A stretch of 64,000 nucleotides of DNA from Celoporthe dispersa (GCA_016584495.1 WAID01000012.1:62001-126000); one strand, 5' to 3'. Counted from the stretch's first letter, positions 13,158-25,433 are shown. Program-made: numbers and translations. Notes: generated by a model from the letters alone, not told the origin.

Positions 13158-13758
13158 CAAATTGTCTCTGAACAAAATCAAAACGCAAGTAAGCGGTTTC
13201 AAGCAGCTCGGAGAGAAAGAGGGAATGCGGCGGGCCAATTGAGCAGAGCGTCCAAGTTCTACCGCAGAGGATTGGCATGGTTATTTTAAAATGTCGGGCT
13301 CGCCCTACTTTCTGTCTTCAGACACGACTTGCATACGGAAACGATGGGAGATTTTTTAGCGACGGCTACAGGCTCAAGGTAGCTGTCTTGGTTGGATAAA
13401 ATGGGAGAACAACAGGTTCCGATAGCGACATGGCCATCCTGATAAAGGTAGCAGCATCCATCAAGTTCTTGGTGTATCACTGTGCTCAAACTCTGGTTTA
13501 TTAGCATTTACTTGGTTATGATAAACCTCATAAGATTTTGAAAACTTCAAACGACTGTCATACTCATTATATGGAAGGAAAGTCTCCTGCATACCATTTT
13601 CAAAAAGATCTAATCAAGTTCAGAAAACGACGTATATTGAAAGCAGACTGTCAACTTCAAATTGGCAATTCAATGGTAATACATCCAGAAGTCAGGTTCC
13701 AATAACTTATCGTGAAGCTAGGCTTGCAAACCCTCTACACTAAATGTCTTATTATGAA

Positions 13759-14568
13759 TCAGCTCGCGAAAGAAAGCTTTGATACACGGCTCTCAAGCGC
13801 TGCCACAACACTCATACTTGTGATCTGTGACGATTTCGGATTCCCAGCAAAGCCCTGACCGGTCATTTCAAGCTTGAACACATTACCTGTGCCGACTGCG
13901 ATGATTTGACCTGTGTTGCCGGTCACATTGCTATCAGCGACAAGTTCAACCTGGGTTTTCTCGAAACCAAGACCTGAAAGCGCAACAGCCGCGGCTAGAT
14001 TGGCGTTGCGAGGAAACTGCAAAGCTGCTTCGGCAGCATTACCCCGAAAAAAAGTGACAGAATTATCCATATTGTCGAGATCGAGCAGGGTGTCAGCCCG
14101 TGTTCCCTTCCAGGCCTTTGGTGGTTTCGTTGACCGATAGATCACTGACGTTAATCCCGAATGGCGCAGAGAGTGCAAGCCGTCAAAGCCCGCAAGCGCT
14201 CCTGCCGGTATGATAAGGCGACTCTTGCCTGATTCAGCAGCTTGTAGCATCTCGTCGTGCAGTTTCCTGTCCGCCAGCGCTCCTACCGAGAGCAGGAATA
14301 GATCAGAACCCGCTGCGAGCACTGCGGCACCAATTTCGATAACCGCACCCTGCCCAGCTGCTTCGACGACAATATCGAGCGCAGCCCCAGTATAATCCGA
14401 CCACCGGTGCACAATCGTTGCTTCAGGGAGAAGGTCGCGGGCTTTCTGCTCCTGAGAATCTCTGCAGCATATCACGTCAAACGAGACGCCTTCGATTGGG
14501 CTTCCAGCGATTGTCGATAAAATCGACAGCCCAATTTCTCCGCAGCCAACTAAACCGACGGATAGCAT
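13759..14568 (-). CDS. Aspartate dehydrogenase-like NAD(P)-dependent oxidoreductase
   Basis: Intronless 269-residue protein of the L-aspartate dehydrogenase family (DUF108 type), which oxidises L-aspartate to iminoaspartate with NAD(P). The N-terminus has a Rossmann glycine motif, VGLVGCGEIG. Residues around 100-145 carry the family's conserved core, with VEAAGQGAV, SVGALAD and IPAGALAGFDGL. The C-terminal half has the expected N-A-A-AV-LSGLGF substrate-domain pattern and ends in the family's S-MSVVAALE helix. The start was placed at 14568, just before the Rossmann strand, because the frame's 28 extra upstream codons look unlike the family; the length then fits the usual 260-270 residues. It lies next to an aldolase remnant, which hints at a once larger amino-acid or organic-acid catabolic locus. 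Confidence 0.85.
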   Translation of the reverse strand: MLSVGLVGCGEIGLSILSTIAGSPIEGVSFDVICCRDSQEQKARDLLPEATIVHRWSDYTGAALDIVVEAAGQGAVIEIGAAVLAAGSDLFLLSVGALADRKLHDEMLQAAESGKSRLIIPAGALAGFDGLHSLRHSGLTSVIYRSTKPPKAWKGTRADTLLDLDNMDNSVTFFRGNAAEAALQFPRNANLAAAVALSGLGFEKTQVELVADSNVTGNTGQIIAVGTGNVFKLEMTGQGFAGNPKSSQITSMSVVAALESRVSKLSFAS

Positions 14569-16203
14569 TTTGGTGTGCAGTGTACTGTACTGGTTCGGAA
14601 GGGCGATGGTCGCGAAGCAAGCAATAAGGAGGGTTGTAGAGTGGTTGTGCAAAATGCAAGATCAGAGAAATCGCTCAGTCCACTGAACAAGAGCGAATTA
14701 GCAGCCTTGAAGAGAGTTGTCGGAAATGGTTGATTTGTGGATTTTGGCTGTCCCCGCACGCCAGTTTTCCATACGACAGACTTGTGCTAAGTAATTACAG
14801 CGTATTCTCTGGGACTATATACTTTTTAGATACGCTGCAGGCCAACTTCCAGGCTTGATACACCGTTCTCAAGAGATTATTAGCTAACAGCATCATGAGC
14901 TACCCTGCCAATACATCGCGTGATAGTCATTGATAGCTATGAGGGAAAATATGCGCTCTTAAGCGAGGTCGGCGACGCTGCCTCTAGTTTATCTCCCTTC
15001 CCAAGCCGGTCTCGGATCAGTTCCACCTGCGTTCCCGTACTCCTTTTACGGTTAGAATAGTCCCTCCTCAGTACTAGCATGGTACAGACTTGGCATGCGT
15101 TGGAAATGTTTTCAAATGGGGTTGCCACCCAAGAGATAATTTGCCAAGGAGAAAAGTGCAACAAGAATGCCAAAATTCAATTCCCTGACTATATCCAAAG
15201 GCGTTCACCTTGGAATATGCGTAATATCTCTCAGCTGAAATCCGACCTTCCGTCAAGGCTTGGTATTTCTGATGATTTACCTTGCCTTGCTCTTCGATTT
15301 GACGGATATCTGTGCTGACCAAAAGCTACTTACCCGCTTCTCGAGGACTGAGTGTTTTATCTTCTAAATATCCAAAATTTGAAATTAGCAAGCATCTGTT
15401 TTACGCGATGTCTAGCTATGTGCGCGAAGCCAAAACTCATCAAGCATCGATTCATATCTCCGTGAGTCCTTGCCAATGAAAGAACAGAAAAGAAGTTTTT
15501 TTTTTTTTAAAAAAAAAGGGGGGGGGGAAGAAGAAAAATAAGAGTAAGAACCAACCATTTCAAGCTCAATTTCAACCGAATTATGGAAGAATATTAAGAA
15601 GACGGCTTGGGTTTGCCTTCAAGTGGGAAGAAAGTCCGAGACAGGCTACTAATTATTGACGTCAATGTAGGTATTGCTAAACGATGTTGGATTGAGTAAA
15701 GTGGTGCACAACGATTCTTTTTCTGACCGAATTCTAGCATAAACTAACATAACAGCTCCTGGGCATCGCTCACGAGCCTATAGGGCTCTGAAGCGCCTTA
15801 CTGCATGCAATTACCATAGTCAGCGCTCAGGTCAGTCTGCCACACGAGCAGCCAGGCCCCTTTAGACTTTAGTGAGAAAGTTGCCCGAAGCCGACACTTG
15901 GGAAAGTTTAGATTGTATATGGTGACACATAAGATTTATACTTCCAAATAATTGAAATCAATATACAAGCAGACATACGACCAGCCGCCAAGATAGCCCC
16001 AAACTAGTCGTCGCTGGGCCGTTAGATCCCCTCAGCACATGTCCATCCTTTTAGACCTCCTGCATTCTGATGTCATCTCAATGATTTGTGTTCGCTCTGA
16101 GGGAGTACTGGTCACTCTCTTTGCTCGCTGGACGTGCTGATATCTTGGACGAACTGTTCCTTAGCATGTACGCCAAACTTGTAGGGATTAAAACCAGCCC
16201 ACC
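14569..16203. other. Intergenic region, no gene seen
   Basis: Contains the promoter side of the aspartate dehydrogenase-like gene and the 3' side of the HET gene. Short frames near 14,940-15,320 have no recognisable content. A run of T, A and G homopolymers at about 15,498-15,530 is the only notable sequence feature. Confidence 0.5.
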
Positions 16204-18156
16204 TCAAACAATGTCGAAACTTTGGAGGTCATCACTGTCGTGCGCTGTGTCGAAGCCCCAGGGATGATCCCCGACGTGCACCATATTGATTAGAGCAAAA
16301 CACTCCCCGCGGGCCCGGAGAACGTAAGGCATGTTGATACCAAACAGCCCAGCCAAGACGTCTCCCTTTTCCAGTGACCCGACCGTCAGGCCTGTTCTTC
16401 CCGTGTCCGTCACGAAAAGCACAGAGTCCTGACTGTAATAACCCAGAATTTGCGCCAGGTACAGAACCTCGTCGTTCGACCCAGCTCTAGGCAGCATGCC
16501 GTCTCGTCGATACGTGTCATAACCCTGAAAGGGTGCCTCCCAGTCCACGTCTCCTCAAAGTAGTTTTTCGAAGGCGGGCAGCATGTCTCTTCTTTCAAAC
16601 TGAAACTCGTCCAGTGCGCTCAGCATTGCGTCAAGACACTCGTACAGCGATATATCTCGCTCTGTGATCATGGCCCTGACAGCTCCGATATCCTCTTCAG
16701 GAATATAGTTGGGACCATGATTCTGGAACTCATAGTGCGCTTTCACCGTGCCCATGTAGACTCCATAAGTATGTAGTGTCAGCAGGTCCTCTGAGAATGA
16801 GGCCAGAGGCGTAAGCCCATCAGAGTTCTCAAGGCGAGCTGTAATAGCCGACCTAGGAACACATAGCTTTGCCCGCACGTGGGTCAGGATTAAGTATGCT
16901 TCTGAAGAGTTGTCATAGTCGCTTACGGCTCTAAAATCCGGGACCCAGGATGGGAGATCCCCTTCATTGAGTCTAGGCAGCCGTGGAAGAGCCAAGGGGA
17001 ACTCCGGAAAGCCCAAGGAGAAATCTTCCTGGATGATAGCGACCATGGCTTCGGTGTAGACCCGTGCAGTAGTCTTCTTATAGTCTGGGACGATCTCGTG
17101 GCTGTGTGGTTGACACATTCCGAGGATGCCATATATTTTATCGCGCGGATTCGTCGCCTTGTGGTTTCTGGTGGACCATACGGCTTCTGGGAAGGTGTTG
17201 GGGCGCTCAACACTCTCGCGCAGATGACTCTGTAACCGAACTGTAGAATAAAACTGGCCGGTTGTAAGATGGGACAGACTTGTGAGCTTATGCCATTGGC
17301 TAGACACCAAGAATCGCAGCTCGTTGGCTTGATTACCGGGGTCCATCAGGAGAGGTTCGGACAAGATGTCAGGTAGATCGAGCCAGTATCCCGTGTCCGC
17401 GAGTTGACGAACTTTAGCTGCCAAGTCGGCAGCGTACTCAGGCTTCGCAAAATGCATGTTGATGCCGAAATTGAGTAATGCATAAAATTGAAAGAGCGCA
17501 GGCCAGGGGACCGACATCGATCCGCAGAGAAGCCATGGGAACCCTCTGGCAAGAGCGAATTCTTGAACTGTCCAGACACGTTCGAACCATGGACGTTCAG
17601 TAAGGCTCAAGGCTGCAGAGAAAAGCCGAGGAAAGTCCGTTGGATGCGCCGCCCTCGAGTGGCCGATGCCAACCACTTGCATGTCTTGATCTCGGTCATC
17701 GAGCCACTGGAAGAGATAGTCGCTGTCCTCAGCTGTTTGGCCAAGCCAAACTATAACGCGTCTTGCCTGACTATAGATTTTAGTCATGAGCTCAATCTGG
17801 GCCGACTTCTCGTCTAAGTCATCCTGGTTGATGCAGACAGCATCTACCCATAAAGTGACAGTTTCGCTTTCGAGTCTCAACTCTCGCAGCGCATAGCTGA
17901 GGTTTGTAGTAATCCGAAACGGTATGCCGGCGACGAAGGCCTGTTGCAGTCCGGGTTCTTGAGCCCATACGTATGAAAGGGCCTCGTATTCGGTGGGTTC
18001 TATTGGATCGTCTCCAAGATCGATCGTTCGGAGTGTCAGCTGGATATCGTCTTGGTAGCAGCCTGGTGCCAGATCCAGCACACGAATTTGGTTGAGGCTG
18101 TCGATAGGTGTGTACATGTTCACAATGAGAGGTGAACCCGCTTGAGGTTGAGTCAT
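16204..18156 (-). CDS. HET-domain (heterokaryon incompatibility) protein, interrupted by an in-frame TGA
   Basis: HET-domain proteins trigger programmed cell death after non-self hyphal fusion in filamentous ascomycetes. The signature motifs are present in order: EYEALSYVWAQ, ITTNLSYALREL, LWVDAVCINQDD, then the RRVIVWLGQ strand. The middle carries the usual linker with NPRDKIYGILGM and VPDY. The expected C-terminal block (YDTYRRDGMLPRAG, then GDVLAGLFGINMPYVLR) follows in the same frame, but TGA at 16555-16557 separates it from the first 533 codons. Without the stop the product would be about 650 residues, normal for the family. No in-frame intron with good splice sites removes the stop. An alternative start at 18117 (MYTPID) is equally plausible. 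It may be a recent nonsense allele, a sequence error, or a functional truncated HET protein. Confidence 0.85.
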
Positions 18157-18968
18157 GATGAACTGCGGGACAACGATGGGACAATACGAAAAGAAATTGA
18201 AAAGGATCGTTATCTCAATCAGCCTTGAGCAAGGCAGTCAAGACAGCATATGGGAAGTGGGTACGTGGTCAGCACTGCAAAGAGGGGTTGTCCGGCTTGT
18301 CTCGGTATTGCAGTATGCCCCATCCAAAAGGCAGAGCAAAAAAGAAAAACCATGTTATTGTGAGGATTACATAATAGCGAATTAGAGTTGAATTGATAAG
18401 TACCAGGTATCCACCTGAGCGATCTAGCATTTGATAAAATAGAAGTCGAAAAGCATGATCATAGGCAGAGCTCCCCCCGCTTTGTTTTTTTCCTTCCTCC
18501 CCCCCCCCCAAAAAGGGAAACAGGAAAAAGGAAGAAGAAAAAGAGAAAAGAGAAAAGATTAGCATGCCTGACAGCTCAAGATACGACAGTACCTTATACT
18601 AGTGCTGTTGTTTTTGACTTGGGGAATGAGGTTTACTTGATGGTCGTCCATTCTCCATCACTTGTCCATGAAATTGTCACACCTCCTCTCCAATGATCGA
18701 TTTGCGCAAGCAGAATGCTGAAGCAGGCTACTCTGAGAGCTGAGTGGGGTGTAGATGGGATTTTTCAGAGTGTGCAGGATGGAACTTTCGATGCAGTGAT
18801 CAATGTGGAGAGTTTGCCCCTAAGAGAGACTTTCATCACGAGCATTGGTTCAGTTCTTTAATTAAAAGAGGATAATCTCGCTAAGATGAAGGAGATCTGG
18901 AGACATGTATAGAAGATATATTCTTTTCCCCTTACGCTAAACTGACTGTGTTAAATACATGCTTAACA
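18157..18968. other. Intergenic region with C-run and A/G-rich tract
   Basis: Upstream region of the HET gene and downstream region of the acyltransferase gene. It contains a long C homopolymer near 18,499-18,509, followed by an A/G-rich stretch to about 18,555. No coding potential recognised. Confidence 0.5.
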
Positions 18969-20711
18969 TTAAATATTACCTAAATCTTTCTGAAATGTAG
19001 TCCAAACTCTTGAGGCCAATATTCCCATAATCCAACAACCTCCCTCAGGGTCTTTGCCCAACACAGTAAAAGTATTCCCAAACCAATTGTTTGGCTTGAG
19101 TCGTTGGAGGTGATGGTACACCATTGTTCCCAATGGGTTAATCCTTGACTTTTTCTTGTCTCCCTGATGCAGCACAGCAGAGCTGAAATCAGCTGCGCTG
19201 ATAAGATCGACTCTGGTCAGGTCGTTCCAGAGAATAAGCAGTGCATCTGGCTCTCCACAAAAGGGCATTTTCGCTTCTTTGCCAGTATCTCTCATCCTGC
19301 GAAACAGGCTCAATAGCCTTGTTATCTCGCGTTCTGTAGTCTGCTGCTTGATGTGGCGCCGACACTCCAAAGCTATCAACCCAAGAGAGCCCTTCGAGAT
19401 CCTAGCGAGCAGAAATGTGAAATACGCCAAAACCATGTTCTGCAGATATACACCTCGGTTCCCGGGAGGCTTTTCGAGTGTAGAAGCCAGGCGGAACCGG
19501 GCATTGACAGCTGCCATAATGGTGACTGGCTTCGGACTTGCTTCTGCCAGGGTGACCACTCGCGCGGCCCAGGCCATGAGCACATCACCCTCGCTGATAA
19601 AGCAATCTTTCTGGTCCTGATCGAGGGCAGTCTCCTCGGCCTCCACCTTTGCTCGGTGCTGGAGTTGAATAAGTGCCGATCTTGGGAGGTATATCGTCCG
19701 CTTTTCTATACGATGATCCCTAATCCCTCTCCATACGTATCGTAGAGCAAACATGACGAGACCCCAGCCCCTGAGGCGCTTCTTTTCGAACAAAGATTCT
19801 TCTTGTCCCGCCAAGTGGCCTTGCTCTTTTCCCGCGACTTCATAGAGGACTAGATTACTCAATCAGCAGTTGTTTAATAACTCATGTCTACGTTTCCCAA
19901 GCATGTGTATTATTGGAATCGGTTCCGGTACCCGAAGGAGAGTAAGAACGTAGAAACTGGCTTACCGTCCTGGCGAGCGCCAAGCACGCACGAAATCTCT
20001 TGCTCCTTTTTGGACAGCATGAGGGACCAGGACCGCAACAGCGCCTTGACCCCAAATGCATCCATCACGGTATGAGGCCATAGCAACCCAATCAGTGTTG
20101 CGTCGTTGAATGAAGTGATGTGCAGAGACAACTGAGGTAAATCTCGGTGGATCATTTCCTCAATGGTCATCGGCATGCCTGGTCTGGTCGCAAAGTCACG
20201 GAAATCATCCGCACCACGCTGAATAGAAGGCTCTTGTGTGGGCTTTGGGAGATCCCGACCCAGTGGATGATCCTCAATACTGATCTGGGACGATGACACA
20301 TCATGTGAGAAGAGAACTGCCGGGCGCTCCGCAGTGAAGTTTTTTGGAACGCGAATCTCCAGCCTACCATCCTCCTTCATTGAGCGGATATTAGTTGGCA
20401 ATCTTAAACCAAGAGCGGTGACGCCAGTACGTCCCAACCTGCTACATACATACCTTAAATCTTAGCCGGCCCCCAAGCTTTCTCCAGTCCCCAATTTCCA
20501 ACAACTTGGACAGGGCAACGTGAAGTTTTTCTGCGTCAAGTACGTCGTTGAACCTCAAGGTCTGACCTACCATATAATTGCGAGTACCCTCGGTGTCGTC
20601 GAGCATGTGAACGGGGTACACCTCATCGTCTTCTGTTTGGTGCTCGACTGAGTCGCGATTAATATTCCCAGGACTCCTAGTCCAACCAAGAAAAATCCGT
20701 AGCAAATCCAT
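18969..20711 (-). CDS. HXXXD-type acyltransferase (transferase family, secondary metabolism)
   Basis: Three exons (20454-20711, 19966-20374, 18969-19849; introns of 79 and 116 bp) give 515 residues with phases that agree throughout. The catalytic HXXXD motif is WPHTVMDAFG at about residue 187, placed as in fungal BAHD/trichothecene-acetyltransferase-like enzymes that move acyl groups from CoA to alcohols or amines. Other family marks are the VLGARQDV segment after the second intron, a hydrophobic WGLVMFALRYVWRGI stretch, a TIYLPRSALIQL strand, and GDVLMAWAARV followed by the NARFR strand. The usual second motif DFGWG is replaced by a weak ADFSS sequence, so it may have unusual substrates. It is the outermost gene of the polyketide cluster and would logically acylate the sugar or the polyketide alcohol. 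No sequencing break was found in this gene. Confidence 0.85.
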
Positions 20712-20741
20712 ATTGATTTATCTCTCTCTTTTTCTCTTTCT

Positions 20742-20789
<48 letters not shown>

Positions 20790-21984
20790 CAGGGTGTGCG
20801 TTGATAGCTGTACATGGATTGCACGGGGAGCAGCAGAGGGGCACCCAGAGCCCGAGACAGAGGAGGAAAATCAAAAGTAGTAAAGAATCACTGCCCGTGG
20901 GCGCTAGCCCTCCTGGCTTCTTCCTGATATACGTCAAACGAAATTACCCGCAGGTTTTCTGAGTCAGCACCCTGGCTGCCTCCTACACCCGTTCCGACTT
21001 ACGGGTGTCTCATTCCAAAATACGGCGCAGGAGATGGTCTCAGACTCTCAGCTATGCCGTCCATGGTGTGAATATGCACGACAAATAGTCACGATTTCTA
21101 TCGCCGGTCTGCCCTCGGTTCCCGTGGGCCAAGCTCCAGTGCATTCTCGTAGAATAGCTCTACTACCATTCTTATTGCCTCGGTGTACTGGGCCTTGGTT
21201 TGCTTTCACATGTCTCTTTAACCCTGGATCGTGGCGCATTGCATGGGTTTGTGTGGTAGGATCGGAAGGCGAGACTTGATACTATACCGAGAGTATACGG
21301 CAGAGATGGCGATCCTGATGGTGCTGTGCAGTCTATGTTAGTTGCGACATCCAGAGAAAAAATCACATCACCAAGCCATATGCTTGTAACAGTAGCTACG
21401 CCTGCCAGTCTGTACATGGTGAGGTGAGGTACAGATTGCCGGGGGCCTCACCGAAAGGACATACTATGCCCCCGCATTACCTTCCTAATGGCCTCTAGCA
21501 TCTCGGGATCCAAAAGCTTGTCTTTTGAGAATGTAACCCGAGCCCTGGCGGTCACAGATCAGCTCGATCAGCAATTTTTTGTTCAGCATACGACGCTGCA
21601 CGGGGCACGATGGGGCTTCCAGCGTGAAAGTACATCCGTGGGGTAACATTACTACACACGTGCACATGCAAGGCAAATACGGATCGGCGGCAAGACTAGT
21701 ACGATTAGACGAGCCAGACTTCAGAAATCGGTCTGCTAAGGATCTCGGTATAGAGCTTAAATCGCCAATTTACGCGTATACCTGGTAAAGAGTCATGTTT
21801 GGGAGTCAAAGATGTTGAAAAAAAGACCAATAGTCAATATGAAGCTCTGAGTCTCGCAAAGTCTTAGATGCTGTTATGATCAAGCATTCCTACAGAAGTA
21901 ATCATGTACTATGGGCTGTGGAAGTAGCGTTGCAGATTTCTCAACTTGCCATGTTGTAAACGAGTAGACACTGAAAGATAGGTC
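20712..21984. other. Intergenic region between acyltransferase and glycosyltransferase
   Basis: No gene is visible. The first 80 bp, directly upstream of the acyltransferase start, hold a pyrimidine tract and a dinucleotide microsatellite. The rest has only short unsupported frames. Confidence 0.5.
20748..20789. repeat. (AC)n(AT)n microsatellite
   Basis: About 14 AC units pass straight into about 7 AT units, following a CT-rich tract. It lies only about 40 bp upstream of the acyltransferase start codon, so length change could affect its promoter or leader. Confidence 0.9.
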
Positions 21985-23768
21985 TCACCATGAATCTACC
22001 TGACTAGTAAACTCAAGAATACGGTCCCGGGCCTGAACTCTGCCTTCTCCATGCCGTTTGCACACGGACGCCAAATCTTTGGCTTTGGCGCGTATCTTAC
22101 GATCACCTACGACCCGGAGCAGAGCCTCTTGAAGTTCTATTGTTTCGGCGCGGGGGGCGGCCTTTTGTTGGCAAACACGCCAATACCAAGATACTCGACC
22201 CTCGCAGCGTACTCATACGTATCCCACCAGGCCCCTAAAATGACCTGAGGCACGCCGAATCTGGACAGGGAGAAAAAGAAGGACAGGAAATTAGCGTTTG
22301 CTTTCACACGTGGCATGTCGGAAGTAATTACAATTTGCAGCCCACGATCGATACTCACCGGCAGCATTCAAAGTACGTATTGGCCCCTCCATGATGGACT
22401 TGAGCAATGACTTTTCCCGTCTCGAGAAGGGCGACAGGATCAGGCTTAAGCCATTTCTCGATCCGGATTCTTGAATTGTCCAACAGGTCCTTGCCGAACA
22501 CAGCGTGGGTGTTTTCCTGCTGCCCCTCGCCCTGTGGGATCATCTTCCATAGAATTTGCACATCGGGGAACTCGTGTAGTGCAGTCTTCAGAGCACGCGC
22601 TACCTCCAGGGCAAGGGCCGAGTCTGTGCTGTAATGTGTCCCGAGGTTTACCAGCACCGTCTTCATCGGACTGCGGTGAAGCCAGATATCTAGTTCCGGG
22701 TCGATCTCACTGACAGGTCGTGCCGGCAGAAGTATGGGTCCACAGCCAATGGTTGTTGGGCGCACTACCATTGGGAACTCGAGCTCTGGCAGAGAGGGGC
22801 TGAGTATGTGCGATGCTGTCTTGGAGGCGCTCAGTACTGGTGGAGGTCCTTTCAGTCCGTTGGCGTGTCTCCCTGTGTTGAGCGTGTGAAGACGCGAACC
22901 TCGGGACGATGCAGAGCGCACAATAGTCGTCATCATTCGTACGCAGAAATAGACATTTCCTGGAATCAGCCACCAGGGAACTGGGAACGGAAATGCAGAT
23001 GCTAGACTGTACGACTCCCAAAGTTAGCGACGTCACAGGGTGCAAATATTTGACACGCAACTATTATCAGCTTCCTATTGCCTTGGCAGCCATAATTTCC
23101 CTGATCTCTTCGATCGCTTTACAAGACATGCAGCGGAACTGATGAATGATGGCCAGGAAGACGGTAACTCACGCAGGGTATTTCCACAGCGTTCCTAGCC
23201 AAGGCTGAAATCGCTGCTCAAAATCTTTGAAGGAATTCGGAGACAGGATTGTGAAGGGCCGCTTAAGCTCAATACACGCATCGAGGCCAGGAGAGAAGCC
23301 CTGTTCAGCGAGGATCAGAGCTGGTCGGGTCTGCATAATGACCTCTCTGGAGCGTCGCTGCTGCTCCATGTATTCGTCTACCGTGTGCCGGAAGAAGAAC
23401 TCTTCGAGACGAGCATACGATGCAACGGCGCCCTTCAACCCTGGCACGTGCGGCAGAGATGCAGCAACCCCGTCGCGATGGCATATTTGTGCAACTGAGA
23501 GCCCTGGAATTGTGTGAAATGTGATGCTGGGTCTCTTGACCGAGTCTTCTTCTCCACACTGACCGTTGGAGATCACCAACGGCCGTGGATATGCAGCGGC
23601 ATGCGTCTCCAGAAGATCACGGAGTCTTGGCTGCAATTCCGAGTACGAAGCCAGATGAATATCGAACTCGTCGAGAACGAGGAATTCGTGAATGGTTGCC
23701 AAGATAACGTTGGCCTGGCCCCATTCGCTGTTGGTGAAAAACAGCAGCGAACGACGCTTCTCCGTCAT
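21985..23768 (-). CDS. UDP-glycosyltransferase (GT1 family), frame broken once in exon 3
   Basis: Transfers a sugar from a UDP-sugar to a small lipophilic acceptor. Exons are 23173-23768, 22359-23006 and 21985-22260 (introns of 166 and 98 bp); the total becomes 506 residues if one base is added in the six-base G run at about 22151-22156. The N-terminus LLFFTNSEWGQANVILA is the acceptor-domain glycine loop. The second exon joins to give a membrane-associating FPFPVPWWLIPG stretch. The sugar-donor domain shows VLVNLGTHYSTD, then VAQVHHGGANT-like HHGGANTYFEC and GVPQVILGAWWDTYEYA, then GIGVFANK. After the break the frame continues with ELQEALLRVVGD, the normal family ending. The start was taken at 23768 because it directly precedes the conserved loop. 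It sits between the acyltransferase and the hydrolase, all on the same strand, consistent with tailoring of the polyketide. Confidence 0.85.
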
Positions 23769-24386
23769 GTTGAATAACAGTCCTCTGGGAGAGGGAAATG
23801 GCAAAGCGGACCTGGGACAAGCAAAGATGGGAAATGATAGCAAGGCCATAAATCAGCAAGGAAGTTAACATTCTCCTCGGGTTTCTTCACAGTCACGGAC
23901 CCTGATAACCGGGCATCGGCCATGAAGCCCGATTCGATGGTTGTCTACCTAACTCGTAGAGAATCCTATCTACAGGGATACACTTGATGAATGCAAACAG
24001 AGACTATTGTTCCATGGACCAATGGCGGCTACTGCCATAATAGGGTTTAAGCTAAGTTATAACAAAATTTCTGGGTGTGACGGCACAATGTCTTGTCTAT
24101 GCTAGCAAGGATCCGACACCCAACAGTTGCACCGTATTGCAGTCTTTTTTGTGGTGAGTTAGGCACAGGATTCGGTCCAATGCCTGACGTAGAGAACCAA
24201 CTACTCAAACTCACATTCAGGAGTAATCAATATAGGGGTTCCTTAATGTTGAGTCATTGCTTTATTCGAAGAGATTATCTCTACATATCACATTCCGCCA
24301 GAGCTGAATCAGAAATTGCATTAAGAAGAAGTAGAACTCCATAGGTCCTCTTTCTTTTCTTCTCCTTCGCCATTCGACATCACTTG
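23769..24386. other. Intergenic region, no gene seen
   Basis: Promoter side of the glycosyltransferase and 3' side of the serine hydrolase gene. AT-rich, with only short frames and no recognisable motif. Confidence 0.5.
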
Positions 24387-25433
24387 TTACCCATGAGCTT
24401 GGAGATGACTCCTTACCTGGTCAGGGACAGGCTCGACAGTGTTGAGGTCTTTCAGCCCAGCACCATAACCACTGGGCCTCTCCTCTCGGGCAATTAGCCG
24501 CTCGATAGCATCACAGAGCTCATGGACGGTCCTGGAGTCTCTTGGCACCGTATGACCCTTTCCGTGATCGAACAGTTCGGCGGTGGCTCGGTCGCACATG
24601 TTGTATAGCGCTACGGCCCCAGCAATATAAGGGTCATTGCAACCGACAATGTGGAGAGTAGGAATATCAATGATATCCTGGCTTTGGTCGGCGAGCAAGA
24701 CCTCGATCTTGCCGCTCGCCATGGACAATGGCGGCCAACCCGCGAAGAAAATGGCACGCTGTTCGTTCTGTTAGCCACAACAGCATCGCTCCATCTGTGG
24801 CTGTGTCGGCTGGAGAAGCCGAATGATTGCGCGCAGCTTACCTTGACTCTAGGCGGCCTGCCGTCGAGTTGCCACAGCCTGCGTTCCTCCAGGATGAGGG
24901 TAGCGGCTGTCGTTGCGCCCTCGGAGTAGCCCAAGATACCCTGAGGGGCTGGTGAGCAGTTGTGCGTTGCAGAGAAGGAGGAACAGTATCATACCTCTAT
25001 CTCAGGATCAGCATCGATCATGTCGAGCAGCCTGCGGATTGCTTCCTGTACACTCGACGTTGCGTATCCTGACTCCTCACCCATTAGGAGCCGCATAGAC
25101 TCCTCGGCGCTGGGGCCCTCGGGAAAGTCTCGGATCTCCTCCAATATGTCGAAAGCGCTGCTTCCATCATAGTCGATAAATCGCCATAGCGGCCCAGCAC
25201 CGAAGTAGTCTTCAAACCCAGGAGGAGGGTCAGCTTTGCGGTCTCCCCTGGGTCCAGGCGAATTTCGCATTCCCTCGCAACTCCGACGCTGCCACGAAAG
25301 GACCCAGCTGGACTTGAAAGTTCTGGTGGGACGAAACAGCATTAGCACCGCCATTGGTGTATTCTCGTCTTGAGACTTGCTGGTCACTTACCTTGGCGCT
25401 TCCATACGCCCCGGGGAGGCAGAGAAATTTCAT
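24387..25433 (-). CDS. FSH1/LovG-type serine hydrolase (polyketide release), frame broken once
   Basis: Alpha/beta hydrolase of the FSH1 family. Relatives such as LovG and citrinin-cluster CtnB release the acyl chain from a fungal PKS. Four exons: 25392-25433, 24995-25322, 24842-24940 and 24387-24758 (introns of 69, 54 and 83 bp). Removing one base from the four-base C run at 25245-25248 gives 279 residues, normal for the family. Motifs: MKFLCLPGAYGSAK start, FQVQLGPF, PPPGFEDYFG, FIDYDG, nucleophile elbow ILGYSEGATT, acid in VGCNDPYI, and His in FDHGKGHTVPRD, so the Ser-Asp-His triad is complete. It is the neighbour of the HR-PKS, divergently arranged across 1.77 kb. The PKS has no thioesterase domain, so this enzyme is the obvious off-loading partner; that role is inferred. 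Confidence 0.87.

Noticed and set aside
16525..16600. Possible intron removing the TGA in the HET gene
   Set aside because: The only GT-AG pair around the stop has a poor donor and a length of 76 bp, which would break the frame.
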